Counted from the first letter of the stretch, positions 6,939 to 16,286 are shown. The stretch is 64,000 bases of DNA from Hymenobacter sublimis (GCF_023101345.1 NZ_CP095848.1:1487501-1551500), one strand, 5' to 3'. Translations and numbers: made by a program. Notes: generated from the sequence alone by a model not told the origin.

Positions 6939-8798
6939 ATGACGCCTCCTTCTCCTGCTTCTTCCCCCGCCTTACCTCACCCCGTAAAAGTTATCATCTG
7001 GGATTTGGATGATACCTTCTGGAAGGGCACGCTCTCGGAAGGCGCGGTAGAGGCGCTAGAGGAGAACGTACAGCTAGTGCGCGACACGGCCGCGCGCGGC
7101 ATTGTGCACACCATCGTTTCCAAAAATGATTTTGCTCCCGCCGAGGCCAAGCTCGTGGAACTAGGCATCCGCGAGCTGTTCGTGTTTCCGCAAATCAGCT
7201 GGCAGCCCAAGGGCCCGATTATCAAGCAGTTGCTGGAGCAGATGCAGCTACGCGCGCCCAACGCTCTGTTCCTGGACGATAACTCCATGAACCGGGCCGA
7301 GGCTCAGTACTATAACTCTGAATTGCAGGTAGCCGACCCCGCCGACCTGCCCGCGCTGGCCCCCCAGCTGCGGGCCACCGGCAAGCCCGACCCCACGTTT
7401 TCGCGTCTGGAGCAGTACAAGCTGCTGGAGCGCCAGCAACAGGCCCGCACCCAGTACAACGACAACCTGGCCTTCCTGCACGACGCACAAGTGCGCATCG
7501 AGTTTCGCGAGGGTGAGGCCATACTGCCCGATCTGGACCGGATAGAGGAACTCATCAACCGCTCCAATCAGCTGAATTTCACCAAGCGTCGCGTTAGGAA
7601 AGAAGAGGTGCAGGCTAGTCTGGAAGATTCAGCCCGCCGCTGGGGCACCGTGCGCGTGCACGACCGATTCGGGGACTACGGGCTAGTAGGCGTCTATTGC
7701 CTCAATACTGAAACGGAGCAGTTGGAGCAACTCGTGTTTTCCTGCCGCATCCTGCATCTGGGCGTGGAGCAGTTCACCTACGCCCACTTGGGCTTTCCGG
7801 CCCTGGAAGTGCAGGGCGAGGTAGCCACCCACCTGAATACCACGGAAAGCCCCGACTGGATTACCATAGTAGACCCTACTAATGCGCCGAAGGTAGCAGC
7901 CAGCTCGGGAGTAGATGTCAAGGCGCCCGCCGAGGCACGGCTGCGGGTGCTGCTCAAAGGAGGTTGCGACCTGGGCCAGCTGACGCCTTTTCTGCAGGCC
8001 TTCGAGCTGGACGTGGTAGAGGAGTTCAACTACAATAATGAAAACCAGATTCCAGTGCACCTGGAGCACACGGCCCTGCTGCGGGCTGGGCGCGAGTGGC
8101 CGGCAGCGGAGCAGCAGCGCCTGGCCGCCGCGCTACCCTTCCTCGGCCGGGAATCCTTCGAAACCCAACTGTGGCAGGCCAGCTACGATGTGCTGGTGTA
8201 CAGCCCCCTGATGGACTATACCCAAGAGCTGTACCGTGAAAAGGTCACCGGCCGCGCCATTCCCTTCGGCGGCTACCAGAACCTGACTACGGTGGAGCCC
8301 GCGGCGCAGGCTGCGAAGTACACGCAGCGCCGGTTTCAGGGTATGAGTGAGGATTTTCTGCGCCAATTTCAGCAGGAATTCGAGCTAGTAGGCCAGATTA
8401 CGCCGGCTCAATTCACCGAAAACCTGCAGTGGCTACGGGCCCAGGTGCCCGAGCAGGTGCCTATTTTCTTTCTTAATGGTGCTGAAATTGACGTGCCAGG
8501 CTCCGGCGAAACCGGAGCCGCTGAGCGTCACATCGTAATGAACCGGGCGCTGGCTGCGTTTGCCGCCGCTGCGCCTAACTGCTACGTACTAGACGTACGC
8601 GACTTCGTGCATACCCCCGCCGACGTAACCAACAACCTGCGCCACTACCACCGCCAGCACTACCGTACTCTGGCCCAGCGCCTCGCCACGGCCATTGGTG
8701 AGTGGCGCGGCCAGCACCTAGCCCATTCCTCCTGGACCGACCTGAAAGCCCGGGCCGCAAGCCTAGTGCCTGGCAAGCTGCGCGGGCTGTTTAAATAA
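6939..8798 (+). CDS. HAD-IIIC phosphatase (FkbH-like) with SGNH-like C-terminal half
   Basis: A 619-residue protein. The N-terminus is a HAD phosphatase domain with the DxDxT nucleophile motif WDLDDTFWKG (D22, D24, T26) followed by FLDDNSMNRAEA near 115, typical of FkbH proteins that prime or modify acyl/glyceryl groups. The C-terminal part (from about residue 335, LLKGGCDLGQL) reads like an SGNH hydrolase: a GGCD-type first block and a final LRHYHRQHYRTLA that resembles the catalytic His block. Canonical FkbH proteins carry the modules in the opposite order. It is divergent from pseB and next to a glycosyltransferase, so a role in acylating surface glycans is inferred. The only upstream in-frame ATG, at 6939, lies in repeat flank. 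Confidence 0.75.
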   Translation: MTPPSPASSPALPHPVKVIIWDLDDTFWKGTLSEGAVEALEENVQLVRDTAARGIVHTIVSKNDFAPAEAKLVELGIRELFVFPQISWQPKGPIIKQLLEQMQLRAPNALFLDDNSMNRAEAQYYNSELQVADPADLPALAPQLRATGKPDPTFSRLEQYKLLERQQQARTQYNDNLAFLHDAQVRIEFREGEAILPDLDRIEELINRSNQLNFTKRRVRKEEVQASLEDSARRWGTVRVHDRFGDYGLVGVYCLNTETEQLEQLVFSCRILHLGVEQFTYAHLGFPALEVQGEVATHLNTTESPDWITIVDPTNAPKVAASSGVDVKAPAEARLRVLLKGGCDLGQLTPFLQAFELDVVEEFNYNNENQIPVHLEHTALLRAGREWPAAEQQRLAAALPFLGRESFETQLWQASYDVLVYSPLMDYTQELYREKVTGRAIPFGGYQNLTTVEPAAQAAKYTQRRFQGMSEDFLRQFQQEFELVGQITPAQFTENLQWLRAQVPEQVPIFFLNGAEIDVPGSGETGAAERHIVMNRALAAFAAAAPNCYVLDVRDFVHTPADVTNNLRHYHRQHYRTLAQRLATAIGEWRGQHLAHSSWTDLKARAASLVPGKLRGLFK

Positions 8799-8845
8799 TA
8801 CCCTCATGGCAGGCAGCGCGACGCCATGATAAACCAGCGTACCCT

Positions 8846-10204
8846 CTATTTCGCTGCTATGACCTTAGCCAACTGCTCCGTTAGGGCCCGGCGGGAATAA
8901 CGGGTATAACCAGTGCCCGCAAGGTCGAGGTTGGGGTTGCGCTGCCACTGGGCGACCAGGGTTTCCAGCCGCGCTAGCATGGCCGCGTAATCCGTGTAGG
9001 GCAGAGCCGGACCCGCGCCGCATTCTTGGAGCAGGGTATCGGCATCGGAGCCGCTGGGGCCCACGCACAGGATGGGCTTGCGCGCGGCTAGGTATTCGAA
9101 TACTTTGCCGGGCAAAATTCCCCGGTTATTTGCCACGTCCGGAATAGCCATCAGCAGCACCGTGCTGCGCAATAAATAGCCCACCGATTCATCGTGGGGC
9201 ACAAACGGAATAAACTCTGTCTGTTCCCTGAGGCCCGCGGCCACCACCTGCTGCCGCAGTCCATCCGATACTTTGCCCACGAAGCGCAGGCGCAGCGGTA
9301 CCTGGGGGTAGCGGCGGGCGCACTCGGCGCCGGCTGCCAGCAGCTGCTCAATGTGGTAGGTTTCCGAAATCGTGCCGGTATGGGTGATGAGCAGGGCATC
9401 CTGGGGTGGCGTGCTAGGCTGGCGGAAATCGGCCTCGTCGTAACCATTGGGTAGCACCTGAATCTTTTCGGGCGCAATGCGGGCTGATTTATGCTGGAAC
9501 AGACGCTTGGTGCTGGGGCTGGTAACCAGCACGGCATCAGCCTGTTCCAGTACCTGCCGCTCGTAACGGGCATCAAGCCAGCGGGCTGGGGGCAGGTGGT
9601 TGAGTTCCTTATAGTAGTAAATGTCGGTCCATGGGTCGCGCATGTCGGCCAGCCAGCGCAGGCCGTAGCGGCGCCTCAACTCCAGGCCAATGAGCTGGGT
9701 AGAGTGCGGGGGCGAGCTGGTCAGGACGGCGTCAAACTGCTCGCCGGCGGCCAGCAGGTCGGCTACGGTTTGGAGCACGTAGCGGTTCCAGCCCCGGCGG
9801 GCATCGGGAATGAACAGGTTGCCCCGCACAAATTTGAACAGCTGCTGCACGAGGCTGGTTTTGCTTTCGCCCACGAAGCCCCCGTAGGGCACCTGCTGGC
9901 GGCCCGTGAGCTTTTTGTAGCTGTCGAAAGGCTCAAACGTATCGGTCCGGATGACTCGCACCTGGGGCGGCACATCGGCGGCCAGTGAATGGTCTAATAC
10001 GGGGTAGGCGCCCTGGCTGGCATCCACGGTAAGCACGGTGGACTCTACCCCGAACTGGGGCAGGTGCTTTACGAATTTAAGGCTGCGCTGTACGCCGGCC
10101 CCGCCAGAGGGCGGCCAGTAATACGTAATAACAAGCAGGCGAAGCGGACGAGCAGCGGACACGGGCACAGGTGAGGGTAGCAAGGAAGCCGCGAAGGTAC
10201 GCAC
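8846..10204 (-). CDS. Family 4 glycosyltransferase (GT-B)
   Basis: A 452-residue cytoplasmic GT-B protein. The N-terminal domain starts LLVITYYWPPSGGAGVQR, the acceptor-side pattern of GT4 enzymes, then LTSSPPHSTQLIG and WLADMRDPWTD; the C-terminal nucleotide-sugar domain has VLPNGYDEADF and a late GKVFEYLAARKPIL with the E that contacts the donor. The donor and acceptor cannot be read from sequence. It converges on the HAD-SGNH gene and belongs to the same surface-glycan neighbourhood as the pse genes. Confidence 0.85.
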   Translation of the reverse strand: MRTFAASLLPSPVPVSAARPLRLLVITYYWPPSGGAGVQRSLKFVKHLPQFGVESTVLTVDASQGAYPVLDHSLAADVPPQVRVIRTDTFEPFDSYKKLTGRQQVPYGGFVGESKTSLVQQLFKFVRGNLFIPDARRGWNRYVLQTVADLLAAGEQFDAVLTSSPPHSTQLIGLELRRRYGLRWLADMRDPWTDIYYYKELNHLPPARWLDARYERQVLEQADAVLVTSPSTKRLFQHKSARIAPEKIQVLPNGYDEADFRQPSTPPQDALLITHTGTISETYHIEQLLAAGAECARRYPQVPLRLRFVGKVSDGLRQQVVAAGLREQTEFIPFVPHDESVGYLLRSTVLLMAIPDVANNRGILPGKVFEYLAARKPILCVGPSGSDADTLLQECGAGPALPYTDYAAMLARLETLVAQWQRNPNLDLAGTGYTRYSRRALTEQLAKVIAAK

Positions 10205-10273
10205 CTGCGGCCTTTCGGGGTTTTCTGGTTACTTTTGGAGGCTGAACCCGGTTTCTCTTCCGTACACTGCTCT

Positions 10274-10603
10274 ATGGCTGCCGATTACACCGACCTACTG
10301 GCCCTCATGGGCGACGTCTTGCGCGCCGTGGACCGGCAGACCGAGGAAAATAAGCGCAATATCGATGACTTAGGCAACCGATTTGAAGCCATCTTCAACC
10401 GTTTCGCCGAGGCTACTTCGGATGGTTTTTCCCGCATGGAAAAGAAGATTGACGGCGTCAAGGAAGAAGTGGCCGGGCTGCGCACCGATGTGCAGCAGAT
10501 TGACCAGCGGCTGGCCCGGGTAGAAGCCAGCCAAGCCACCCAGGCCGATATGCTGCACCGCCTGGAGGTACTGGAAAGCATTGTGCTCCGCAAGGCTTCC
10601 TAA
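10274..10603 (+). CDS. Small coiled-coil protein
   Basis: 109 residues, MAADYTDLLALMGDVL onward, almost entirely heptad-patterned (RQTEENKRNIDDLGNRFEAI, VEASQATQADMLHRLEVLES). No signal peptide and no membrane segment. I chose the ATG at 10274 because the 13 residues possible upstream (from 10235) look like untranslated sequence. It ends 44 bp before ffh on the same strand, but no functional link is evident. It resembles the short helical domains of phage and t-SNARE-like families only by composition. Confidence 0.6.
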   Translation: MAADYTDLLALMGDVLRAVDRQTEENKRNIDDLGNRFEAIFNRFAEATSDGFSRMEKKIDGVKEEVAGLRTDVQQIDQRLARVEASQATQADMLHRLEVLESIVLRKAS

Positions 10604-10647
10604 CTAAACTCAGCCCATTATTACATCAAAAATCAGCACATCAACCG

Positions 10648-11997
10648 ATGTTCGATAATCTCAGTACCAAACTCGACCGGGCTTTTAAGACGCTTAAAGG
10701 CCAAGGTAGCATCACCGAAATCAACGTTGCCGCCACCGTAAAGGAAATCCGCCGCGCCCTCGTGGACGCCGACGTGAACTACAAGGTAGCCAAGGAGGTA
10801 ACCGATAAAATCAAGGACGAGGCCATGGGCCGCGACGTGCTCATCAGCGTGTCGCCGGGCCAGTTGATGACCAAAATCGTCTATGATGAGCTGACCCAGC
10901 TCATGGGCGGCGAAAAGCAGGACATTGTCATCAAGGGCGAGCCGGCTGTGGTGCTGCTCTCAGGCCTGCAGGGCTCGGGTAAAACCACCTTCGCCGGTAA
11001 GCTAGCCAGCCACATCAAAAAGCAAGGCCGTAACGTGCTGCTAGTGGCCTGCGACGTGTACCGCCCCGCCGCTATCGACCAGCTGAAAGTGCTGGGTGAG
11101 CAGGTAGGTGTGGAAGTGTACTCGGAGCCGGAAAACAAGAATCCGGTGCAGATTTCGCAGAACGCCATCGAGTTTGCCCGCAAGAACAACAAGAAGGTCG
11201 TTATCATTGACACCGCCGGCCGCTTGGCCGTGGATGAGCAGATGATGGCCGAAATTGAGCAGGTGAAGCGGGCCATCAACCCGTCCGAAACCCTGTTCGT
11301 GGTGGACTCCATGACGGGTCAGGACGCCGTGAACACGGCCAAGACCTTCAACGACCGGCTGAACTTTGATGGGGTAGTCCTGACCAAGCTCGACGGTGAC
11401 TCGCGCGGTGGCGCGGCTCTCTCGATTCGGGCCGTGGTGGAGAAACCCATCAAGTTCATTTCCACGGGCGAGAAGATGGAAGCCCTGGACCTGTTCTACC
11501 CCGACCGGATGGCCCAGCGCATCCTGGGCATGGGCGACGTGATTTCGCTGGTAGAGCGGGCCCAGCAGCAGTTCGACGAGGAAGAGGCCAAGCGCATCAA
11601 CCAGAAGATTCGCAAAAACCAGTTCAACTTCGACGACTTCCTCTCCCAGCTAGAGCAGATCAAGAAGATGGGCAACCTGAAGGATCTGGTGGGCATGATT
11701 CCGGGCATGGGCAAGGCCCTGAAGGACGTGGAAATCGACGATGATGCCTTCAAGCCAATTGAGGCCATTATCAAGAGCATGACGCCGAAGGAGCGGGCTC
11801 AGCCCGAGCTGCTAAACGGCTCCCGTCGCCGCCGCTTGGCCAAAGGCTCGGGTACTGACATTCAGCAGGTTAACAACTTGATGAAGCAGTTCGAGGACAT
11901 GCGCAAAGTGATGCGCACCATGAACAAGATGAGCCAGACCAAAGGCGGCATGCAGCAAATGGCCCGTATGATGGGCATGAAAGGCCCTATCCGCTAG
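10648..11997 (+). CDS. ffh: Signal recognition particle GTPase Ffh (SRP54)
   Basis: 449 residues, full length. It binds 4.5S RNA and signal sequences of nascent membrane proteins and docks with FtsY at the inner membrane. The N domain is followed by the G domain with P-loop GLQGSGKT (106-113), DVYRPAA, DTAGR near 190 and TKLDGD near 248, and by the methionine-rich M domain at the C-terminus (MRTMNKMSQ, MQQMARMMGMKG). A strong terminator follows 26 bp after the stop. This is a housekeeping gene and anchors the left flank as host chromosome. Confidence 0.98.
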   Translation: MFDNLSTKLDRAFKTLKGQGSITEINVAATVKEIRRALVDADVNYKVAKEVTDKIKDEAMGRDVLISVSPGQLMTKIVYDELTQLMGGEKQDIVIKGEPAVVLLSGLQGSGKTTFAGKLASHIKKQGRNVLLVACDVYRPAAIDQLKVLGEQVGVEVYSEPENKNPVQISQNAIEFARKNNKKVVIIDTAGRLAVDEQMMAEIEQVKRAINPSETLFVVDSMTGQDAVNTAKTFNDRLNFDGVVLTKLDGDSRGGAALSIRAVVEKPIKFISTGEKMEALDLFYPDRMAQRILGMGDVISLVERAQQQFDEEEAKRINQKIRKNQFNFDDFLSQLEQIKKMGNLKDLVGMIPGMGKALKDVEIDDDAFKPIEAIIKSMTPKERAQPELLNGSRRRRLAKGSGTDIQQVNNLMKQFEDMRKVMRTMNKMSQTKGGMQQMARMMGMKGPIR

Positions 11998-12022
11998 CCA
12001 GTCAACTCCTTCGCAAACACTA

Positions 12023-12056
12023 GAAAGCCCCGAATACGTTGATATTCGGGGCTTTC
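12023..12056. terminator. Bidirectional terminator between ffh and the heparinase-like gene
   Basis: 14-bp perfect arms GAAAGCCCCGAATA (12023-12036) and its complement (12043-12056) with a 6-nt loop, between two convergent genes; both strands have A/T-rich edges. Confidence 0.85.
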
Positions 12057-12074
12057 CAGTGGTTGTGCGAGGCC

Positions 12075-15023
12075 TTATTTCTCTACTAGCACTTTTACCG
12101 CAGGCGCAATTAGCTGCCCGGTGGTATTTAGCGCGCGCAGGTAGTAGAGCCCAGCTGGCAAGGCCTGCAGGTGTAGCCGCGTCTGGTGCTGAAATTGCTG
12201 CCGTACCACTACCCGGCCCTGGCTGTCCAGCAGGTGCAGGTGAACCAGTTGGCTGGGGTCAGGAAAGGAAACTGTGAGGACGTCACGGGCGGGAACCGGC
12301 GCGGCGGTCAGGGTAGCAGCGGGCGTGGCGCCTGCTACCCGTACCACGGCGGAGTAGTGCGCGGTGCCATCCAGATCCTGCTGCTGGAGACGGTAGTGAA
12401 CAGGTGTGGTGGGAGCCGCTTCATCGGTGTAGCGGTAGGTAGCGGCTTGGGTGCTAGTGCCCCGGCCTGCCACGAAAGCTACCAACTGAAACGTGCGGCC
12501 CGCATCGAGGCTGCGCTGAACGGCGAAGCCCCGATTCTGCAGCTCCGTGGCGGTTTGCCAGCTCAGTTCCACGGCTGTCCCTTGGCGGCGGGCCCCGAAG
12601 AACGTTAGCTCTACCGGAAGCGGCCGGCTGGCAACCTGCACCTCAAAGCTGGAGGCCTGCGAAAACGTAATGACCAGCTGCCCGGTTGCGGCATCAAAGC
12701 TTGACGTAGTAACGCCAGGCCCGGTAACGGCGGCCCCGGAAGGCAGGCTGATGCGAAGCGTAGTAGCCCCGCTCACGTAGCCCGCGAATGACCTGGTAGC
12801 GGTTTGCTGCCAACTCATCGTGACCCGGCGCACGGACTGCAACAACAGGTGCGACCCGTAGCGCAATTGTGTCCCCTGATCCAGGAAGGCCTGAACCGGC
12901 ATATCCACATCATCAACCGAAAGAAAGGTCAGCAGCGCATCAGAACTGATGGTCTGGGCCAGACCCGAGTTAGTAGTCAGCACCGTATCGGACTGGGTGA
13001 AGGCGGCATCCCGAAAACCATCGGTGGTAGTAGTTAGCGCGGCAGTAGCGGCCGTGCTGGTGGTCGTAATGAGGGCGGGAGTGGCGGCAGCAGTGCCAGG
13101 ATAGAGGGCCGCTAGAAACTGCGTCTGGGCCGCCCCACTTTGGTCAACCAGCAGTGTGGTGTGGTTTTCGGGGGTGTTGTACACCAGCTCGTGCACGCCA
13201 GTAGCCGTGCGGTAGGTTGCGGCGGGGCTAGGCGTGGCAATGTGGGCCTGCAGGCGAGCCCCGTTTTTCTCCCAGCTGCCTTCGTGCTGAGCTAGGCTGC
13301 TCTGGAAGGTGCCGGTTTGGGCCGTGCCGTCGGCCAGCCCGTAGCCGTGCAACTGCCAGGTGTAGCGGCGCGGTGCGGCGGATTGCACAAAATCAGCCAA
13401 TAGGTAATAGCGGTTCCGGATAAACAGCACCTTGCGGGTAACGGTAGCGTTCTGGTAAGTAGTCCGAGCTTCCCCGAAAGCCAGACCCGCCGCCGCGAAG
13501 GCCCGCGGCAAGGAGGTGCTAGCTTCGTTGGCCGCCCCAGCAGTACCCATCGCCGGACCGGCCCCGTCAATCAGCACTAGGTTGTGATTGGCGGCCTGGC
13601 CTACCTCTGCCCGGCGGTTAAAGCTTAGATAACCGGCATCGAGGGCCAGCAGCTGGCCCTGAGCGTGCAGAATAAAGCTGGTGGCGTCGGCTTGGTTGTG
13701 GCCTCCGGAGTTCGTTTGCACGGCTCCACTTTTACCGTACAGGTGCAAGTAGGTAGCGGCAGAATCGGGGCCGGCCTGCAGCACGAGGTTGCCGCTGTGG
13801 GGCAAGTGGGTGAGGGTAGGGCGGGAGCGTGGAGTTGGGGTGATTTGGGCGGCTAGGTAGGCGGCGCGCATATCCACGGTTACATCGCGCAGCTGGGCCG
13901 TAAGGGAATTGAGTTGCCCGGGCGCCAGGTGTTGCAGATGCAGGGGTACTACGTAGCGGCGCTTACCCGTGAGGGCCAGTTCTGGCATTCCCATGTCCAC
14001 GTACGAATCCTCAAGGGCCGGAAAACGACCGTCTGGCATCAGAATGGCCGTTATCCACTCATAAAGCTGGTCGTAGCGCGGGTCGAAATACGGGTTGCGG
14101 ATGCTGCGTGTGGTGCCGTTGTAAGTGCAGGAAAAACTAGCGTCCGGGGCGAAGTTGCCAAGGGCCCGAAAGAAGGGTAAGCAGTTCAAAAAGGCGTACT
14201 TGAAATAATACGGCCCTTCCGCGTACCCCGCTAAGGCTGCCGGGTCTGATTGACGCTGAGCATCTTCCCAAAGCACATTATCAATGTGGAAAAGCCCTGC
14301 GTTAATCCAGTTAACAGGTTGTTGGTTAATGTCGAGGCTGGTAGCGTCGTTAAGCACCACAGCCGCCATGCCCAGCGCGGCGGCTGTCATCAGAGTGTGG
14401 TTGTTCTTTACCTGCCGGTAAAAATACACTCCCAGAAAAGCCCGGTTCGACTCCCGGTATAGGTTGCCGGCAAATTGCTGAAGTTTGGCTTTGCTGACCA
14501 GCAACTGTGATTCTGGCACTCCCACGCCGCGCAGCAAATCGTAGGCAATGAGGTAATCAATTAGCTCCTTGGAGCGCCACTGCCACTCCGTGTAGGTGGT
14601 ACCGGAAAAGCTGGCAAATGCTTCCACGGCGGGGTTAAGGCTTTCTAGTGCAGCAACCACTTGCTGCTGATATGCCGTGCGCTCGGAGGTAGGTAAGGCC
14701 GTTAGGGTGCCAGCGTCAGGCTTGCGGTCCATGAGCAGCACAAAGGCAGCATTCTTGGCGAAAGTGGCCCGGGCTCGTCGCCCATCCGCTGAGCTATTCT
14801 CACTGCCTGGACCCGCCGCAAGGCTGCCGTACACGCTTTCGTAGAGCGTCAGATTAGCCGGTTGCGCTATAAACTCCTGCCCCGCCGGAATAGCTGCCGC
14901 GGTGAGCAAGGTCCGGGGAAAGGTTGGGGTAGCTCCTGCGGGGTCCCAGCTACCGGTTTGCGCGTGAGCCGAGAAGATAAAAAAATAGAGAAAATGAAGT
15001 GCTAGTAAAAGTTTTCGTCTCAA
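12075..15023 (-). CDS. Secreted heparinase II/III-like protein with T9SS sorting domain
   Basis: 982 residues. Residues 1-21 are a Sec signal peptide (MRRKLLLALHFLYFFIFSAHAQ). An all-alpha toroid-like region (about 50-400) is followed by a heparinase II/III-type beta-sandwich with GGHNQADATSFILHAQGQLLA... near 425-445, where the histidine and following loop are the usual active-site area of polysaccharide lyases. The region PVELTFFGARRQG...GFAVQRSLDAGR is the FN3-like module common in Hymenobacter secreted proteins, and the last ~75 residues (PVPARDVLTVSF...LPAGLYYLRALN) are a type A type IX secretion sorting domain. It should be exported to the cell surface and cut an acidic polysaccharide; the substrate is unknown. 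Confidence 0.82.
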   Translation of the reverse strand: MRRKLLLALHFLYFFIFSAHAQTGSWDPAGATPTFPRTLLTAAAIPAGQEFIAQPANLTLYESVYGSLAAGPGSENSSADGRRARATFAKNAAFVLLMDRKPDAGTLTALPTSERTAYQQQVVAALESLNPAVEAFASFSGTTYTEWQWRSKELIDYLIAYDLLRGVGVPESQLLVSKAKLQQFAGNLYRESNRAFLGVYFYRQVKNNHTLMTAAALGMAAVVLNDATSLDINQQPVNWINAGLFHIDNVLWEDAQRQSDPAALAGYAEGPYYFKYAFLNCLPFFRALGNFAPDASFSCTYNGTTRSIRNPYFDPRYDQLYEWITAILMPDGRFPALEDSYVDMGMPELALTGKRRYVVPLHLQHLAPGQLNSLTAQLRDVTVDMRAAYLAAQITPTPRSRPTLTHLPHSGNLVLQAGPDSAATYLHLYGKSGAVQTNSGGHNQADATSFILHAQGQLLALDAGYLSFNRRAEVGQAANHNLVLIDGAGPAMGTAGAANEASTSLPRAFAAAGLAFGEARTTYQNATVTRKVLFIRNRYYLLADFVQSAAPRRYTWQLHGYGLADGTAQTGTFQSSLAQHEGSWEKNGARLQAHIATPSPAATYRTATGVHELVYNTPENHTTLLVDQSGAAQTQFLAALYPGTAAATPALITTTSTAATAALTTTTDGFRDAAFTQSDTVLTTNSGLAQTISSDALLTFLSVDDVDMPVQAFLDQGTQLRYGSHLLLQSVRRVTMSWQQTATRSFAGYVSGATTLRISLPSGAAVTGPGVTTSSFDAATGQLVITFSQASSFEVQVASRPLPVELTFFGARRQGTAVELSWQTATELQNRGFAVQRSLDAGRTFQLVAFVAGRGTSTQAATYRYTDEAAPTTPVHYRLQQQDLDGTAHYSAVVRVAGATPAATLTAAPVPARDVLTVSFPDPSQLVHLHLLDSQGRVVVRQQFQHQTRLHLQALPAGLYYLRALNTTGQLIAPAVKVLVEK

Positions 15024-15154
15024 AACTTATTATTGATTTAGTGCTAATTTTAGATCTGACTTCATAGGAAATTGGAGTTGTAATAGCTAAGCCACCAAAA
15101 GAGTTTCATCCTATTCTGAAATAAAGTTAGTTGATCAGAAGCCGTATAAACAGC

Positions 15155-15187
15155 GAGTCCATCCTATTCCGAAAATAGGATGGACTC
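15155..15187. terminator. Hairpin downstream of guaD
   Basis: 14-bp perfect arms (15155-15168, 15174-15187; core GAGTCCATCCTATT) with a 5-nt loop, 43 bp after the guaD stop. There is no long T-run on the minus strand, so it may be a terminator, an mRNA-stabilising structure or a small dispersed palindrome. Confidence 0.5.
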
Positions 15188-15229
15188 ACCCGCGTTGGGA
15201 AATAGCGGAACTTCGCGTATAAATAAAGT

Positions 15230-15706
15230 TTAATACTCGGTTTTGCCTTCGTGTTGCTCCCAGGCCCGGAAGCCAGCGCCAGCTTCCTCACGGAGTAATT
15301 CTACCATTGGGATATGGCGGGCAGACAAAGGCTTTTCCAATTCCTCATAAATAAATTGGTCATCGAAGCCTATAGCGGCCGCGTCCTGCTTTGTATTGCC
15401 GTAGAACACTCGACGGGGCCGGGCCCAGTAAATAGCTCCCAAACACATAGGGCACGGCTCGCAGCTGGTATATAGGTCGCACTCATCGAGCTGAAAAGTG
15501 CCTAAGGCCGTGCATGCTTTCCGAATGGCGTCTACTTCGGCGTGGCAGGTAGGGTCGTGGGTGCTCGTGACCTGGTTAAAGCCCCGGGCAATAATCTGAC
15601 CGTCCTTAACCACTACGGCGCCAAAAGGTCCGCCGTAGCCGGCCTGCATTTTTTCAATTGACAGGCGAATTGCTTCGCGCATAAAGTCGGGGTTGGGCGC
15701 TTCCAT
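15230..15706 (-). CDS. guaD: Guanine deaminase
   Basis: 158-residue zinc deaminase of the cytidine deaminase fold, closely resembling the Bacillus GuaD type in length and order. It converts guanine to xanthine. Zinc ligands are H55 (with catalytic E57) in CHAEVDAIRK and C85/C88 in SCEPCPMC; the family-specific LGAIYWARPRRVFYG and GFDDQFIYEEL follow, and the protein ends in EY like GuaD. A tRNA adenosine deaminase (TadA) reading is disfavoured by the DDQFIYEEL tail. It is the last host gene before the prophage. Confidence 0.85.
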   Translation of the reverse strand: MEAPNPDFMREAIRLSIEKMQAGYGGPFGAVVVKDGQIIARGFNQVTSTHDPTCHAEVDAIRKACTALGTFQLDECDLYTSCEPCPMCLGAIYWARPRRVFYGNTKQDAAAIGFDDQFIYEELEKPLSARHIPMVELLREEAGAGFRAWEQHEGKTEY

Positions 15707-16030
15707 AGAACGGGCTTCAAAGGGTGAGGAAAACTGACTTACCGGTTAGCCCGGCCAAAAACTGCGCAAAATACAGCTTGTGGAATTCTTCACCACCTAA
15801 GTGCCACGAAATAGAGGATGCAAACGAGCCTTTGTTACCTGCTAGTTTACTCCTATGCAAGTGCATTAAATTTTTGGCTACCCATGCAACCCCGACCCCA
15901 GTTGCCCGACTCTGTATCGTGTAGACACATAAATACTATTCCTCACTCAGAATAGCTGTTACGGTAAAAGAGAAATCTGGCCCGGAATTTGATGTTCTGA
16001 GAAATGAAAGAATAGTTTTTTAGGTGTTTT

Positions 16031-16050
16031 GGTTGTGGAAGAGGGAGCGA
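16031..16050. other. Candidate attL core
   Basis: GGTTGTGGAAGAGGGAGCGA here and GGTTGTGGAAAAGGGGGCGG at 59133-59152 match at 17 of 20 bases, with an exact 10-base start. Both sit immediately before a hairpin with a T-run. It lies between guaD and the innermost arm-type repeats, as expected for an attachment core. The short exact match makes this a candidate only. Confidence 0.45.
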
Positions 16051-16118
16051 ATTTTATTCGCTCTTTCTTTTTGTCCATTTCTGAGCAATAGAGGCTGTTT
16101 TTGACCGTTTCAACCTCA

Positions 16119-16220
16119 TTTCCTGTACCACGTCTTTTTCGCTCGTGACAGGAAAATAGCCTAAAACCGGGGTTTCCTGTCACAAGAAATCGTTTCCCGT
16201 ACCAGCGTAGGTTTCCTGTC
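16119..16220. repeat. Integrase arm-type sites, left (P-prime) arm
   Basis: GTGACAGGAAA occurs at 16145-16155 and, inverted, at 16173-16183; shorter copies TTTCCTGT(C) are at 16119-16126 and 16212-16220. The same 11-mer occurs twice next to the integrase at 59035 and 59055. Repeats of one word flanking both ends of an element are the pattern of integrase arm-binding sites. Confidence 0.6.
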
Positions 16221-16257
16221 CCGACGTTATCCACAGGGTAGGAGTAGAAAAAAACAA

Positions 16258-16286
16258 AGAAGCCTACACCAACGGCATAGGCTTCT
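16258..16286 (-). terminator. Terminator of the left minus-strand prophage genes
   Basis: 9-bp arms AGAAGCCTA (16258-16266) and TAGGCTTCT (16278-16286) with an 11-nt loop; on the minus strand it is followed by TTTGTTTTTTT. It lies downstream of the HTH gene ending at 16339. Confidence 0.75.

Noticed and set aside
15724..15924. 66-codon plus-strand frame after guaD
   Set aside because: No homology pattern, unusual composition, and it lies in divergent intergenic DNA.
15959..16234. 91-codon minus-strand frame across the attL region
   Set aside because: It crosses the attachment core and arm repeats, has no family resemblance and no leader; repeats force its odd composition.
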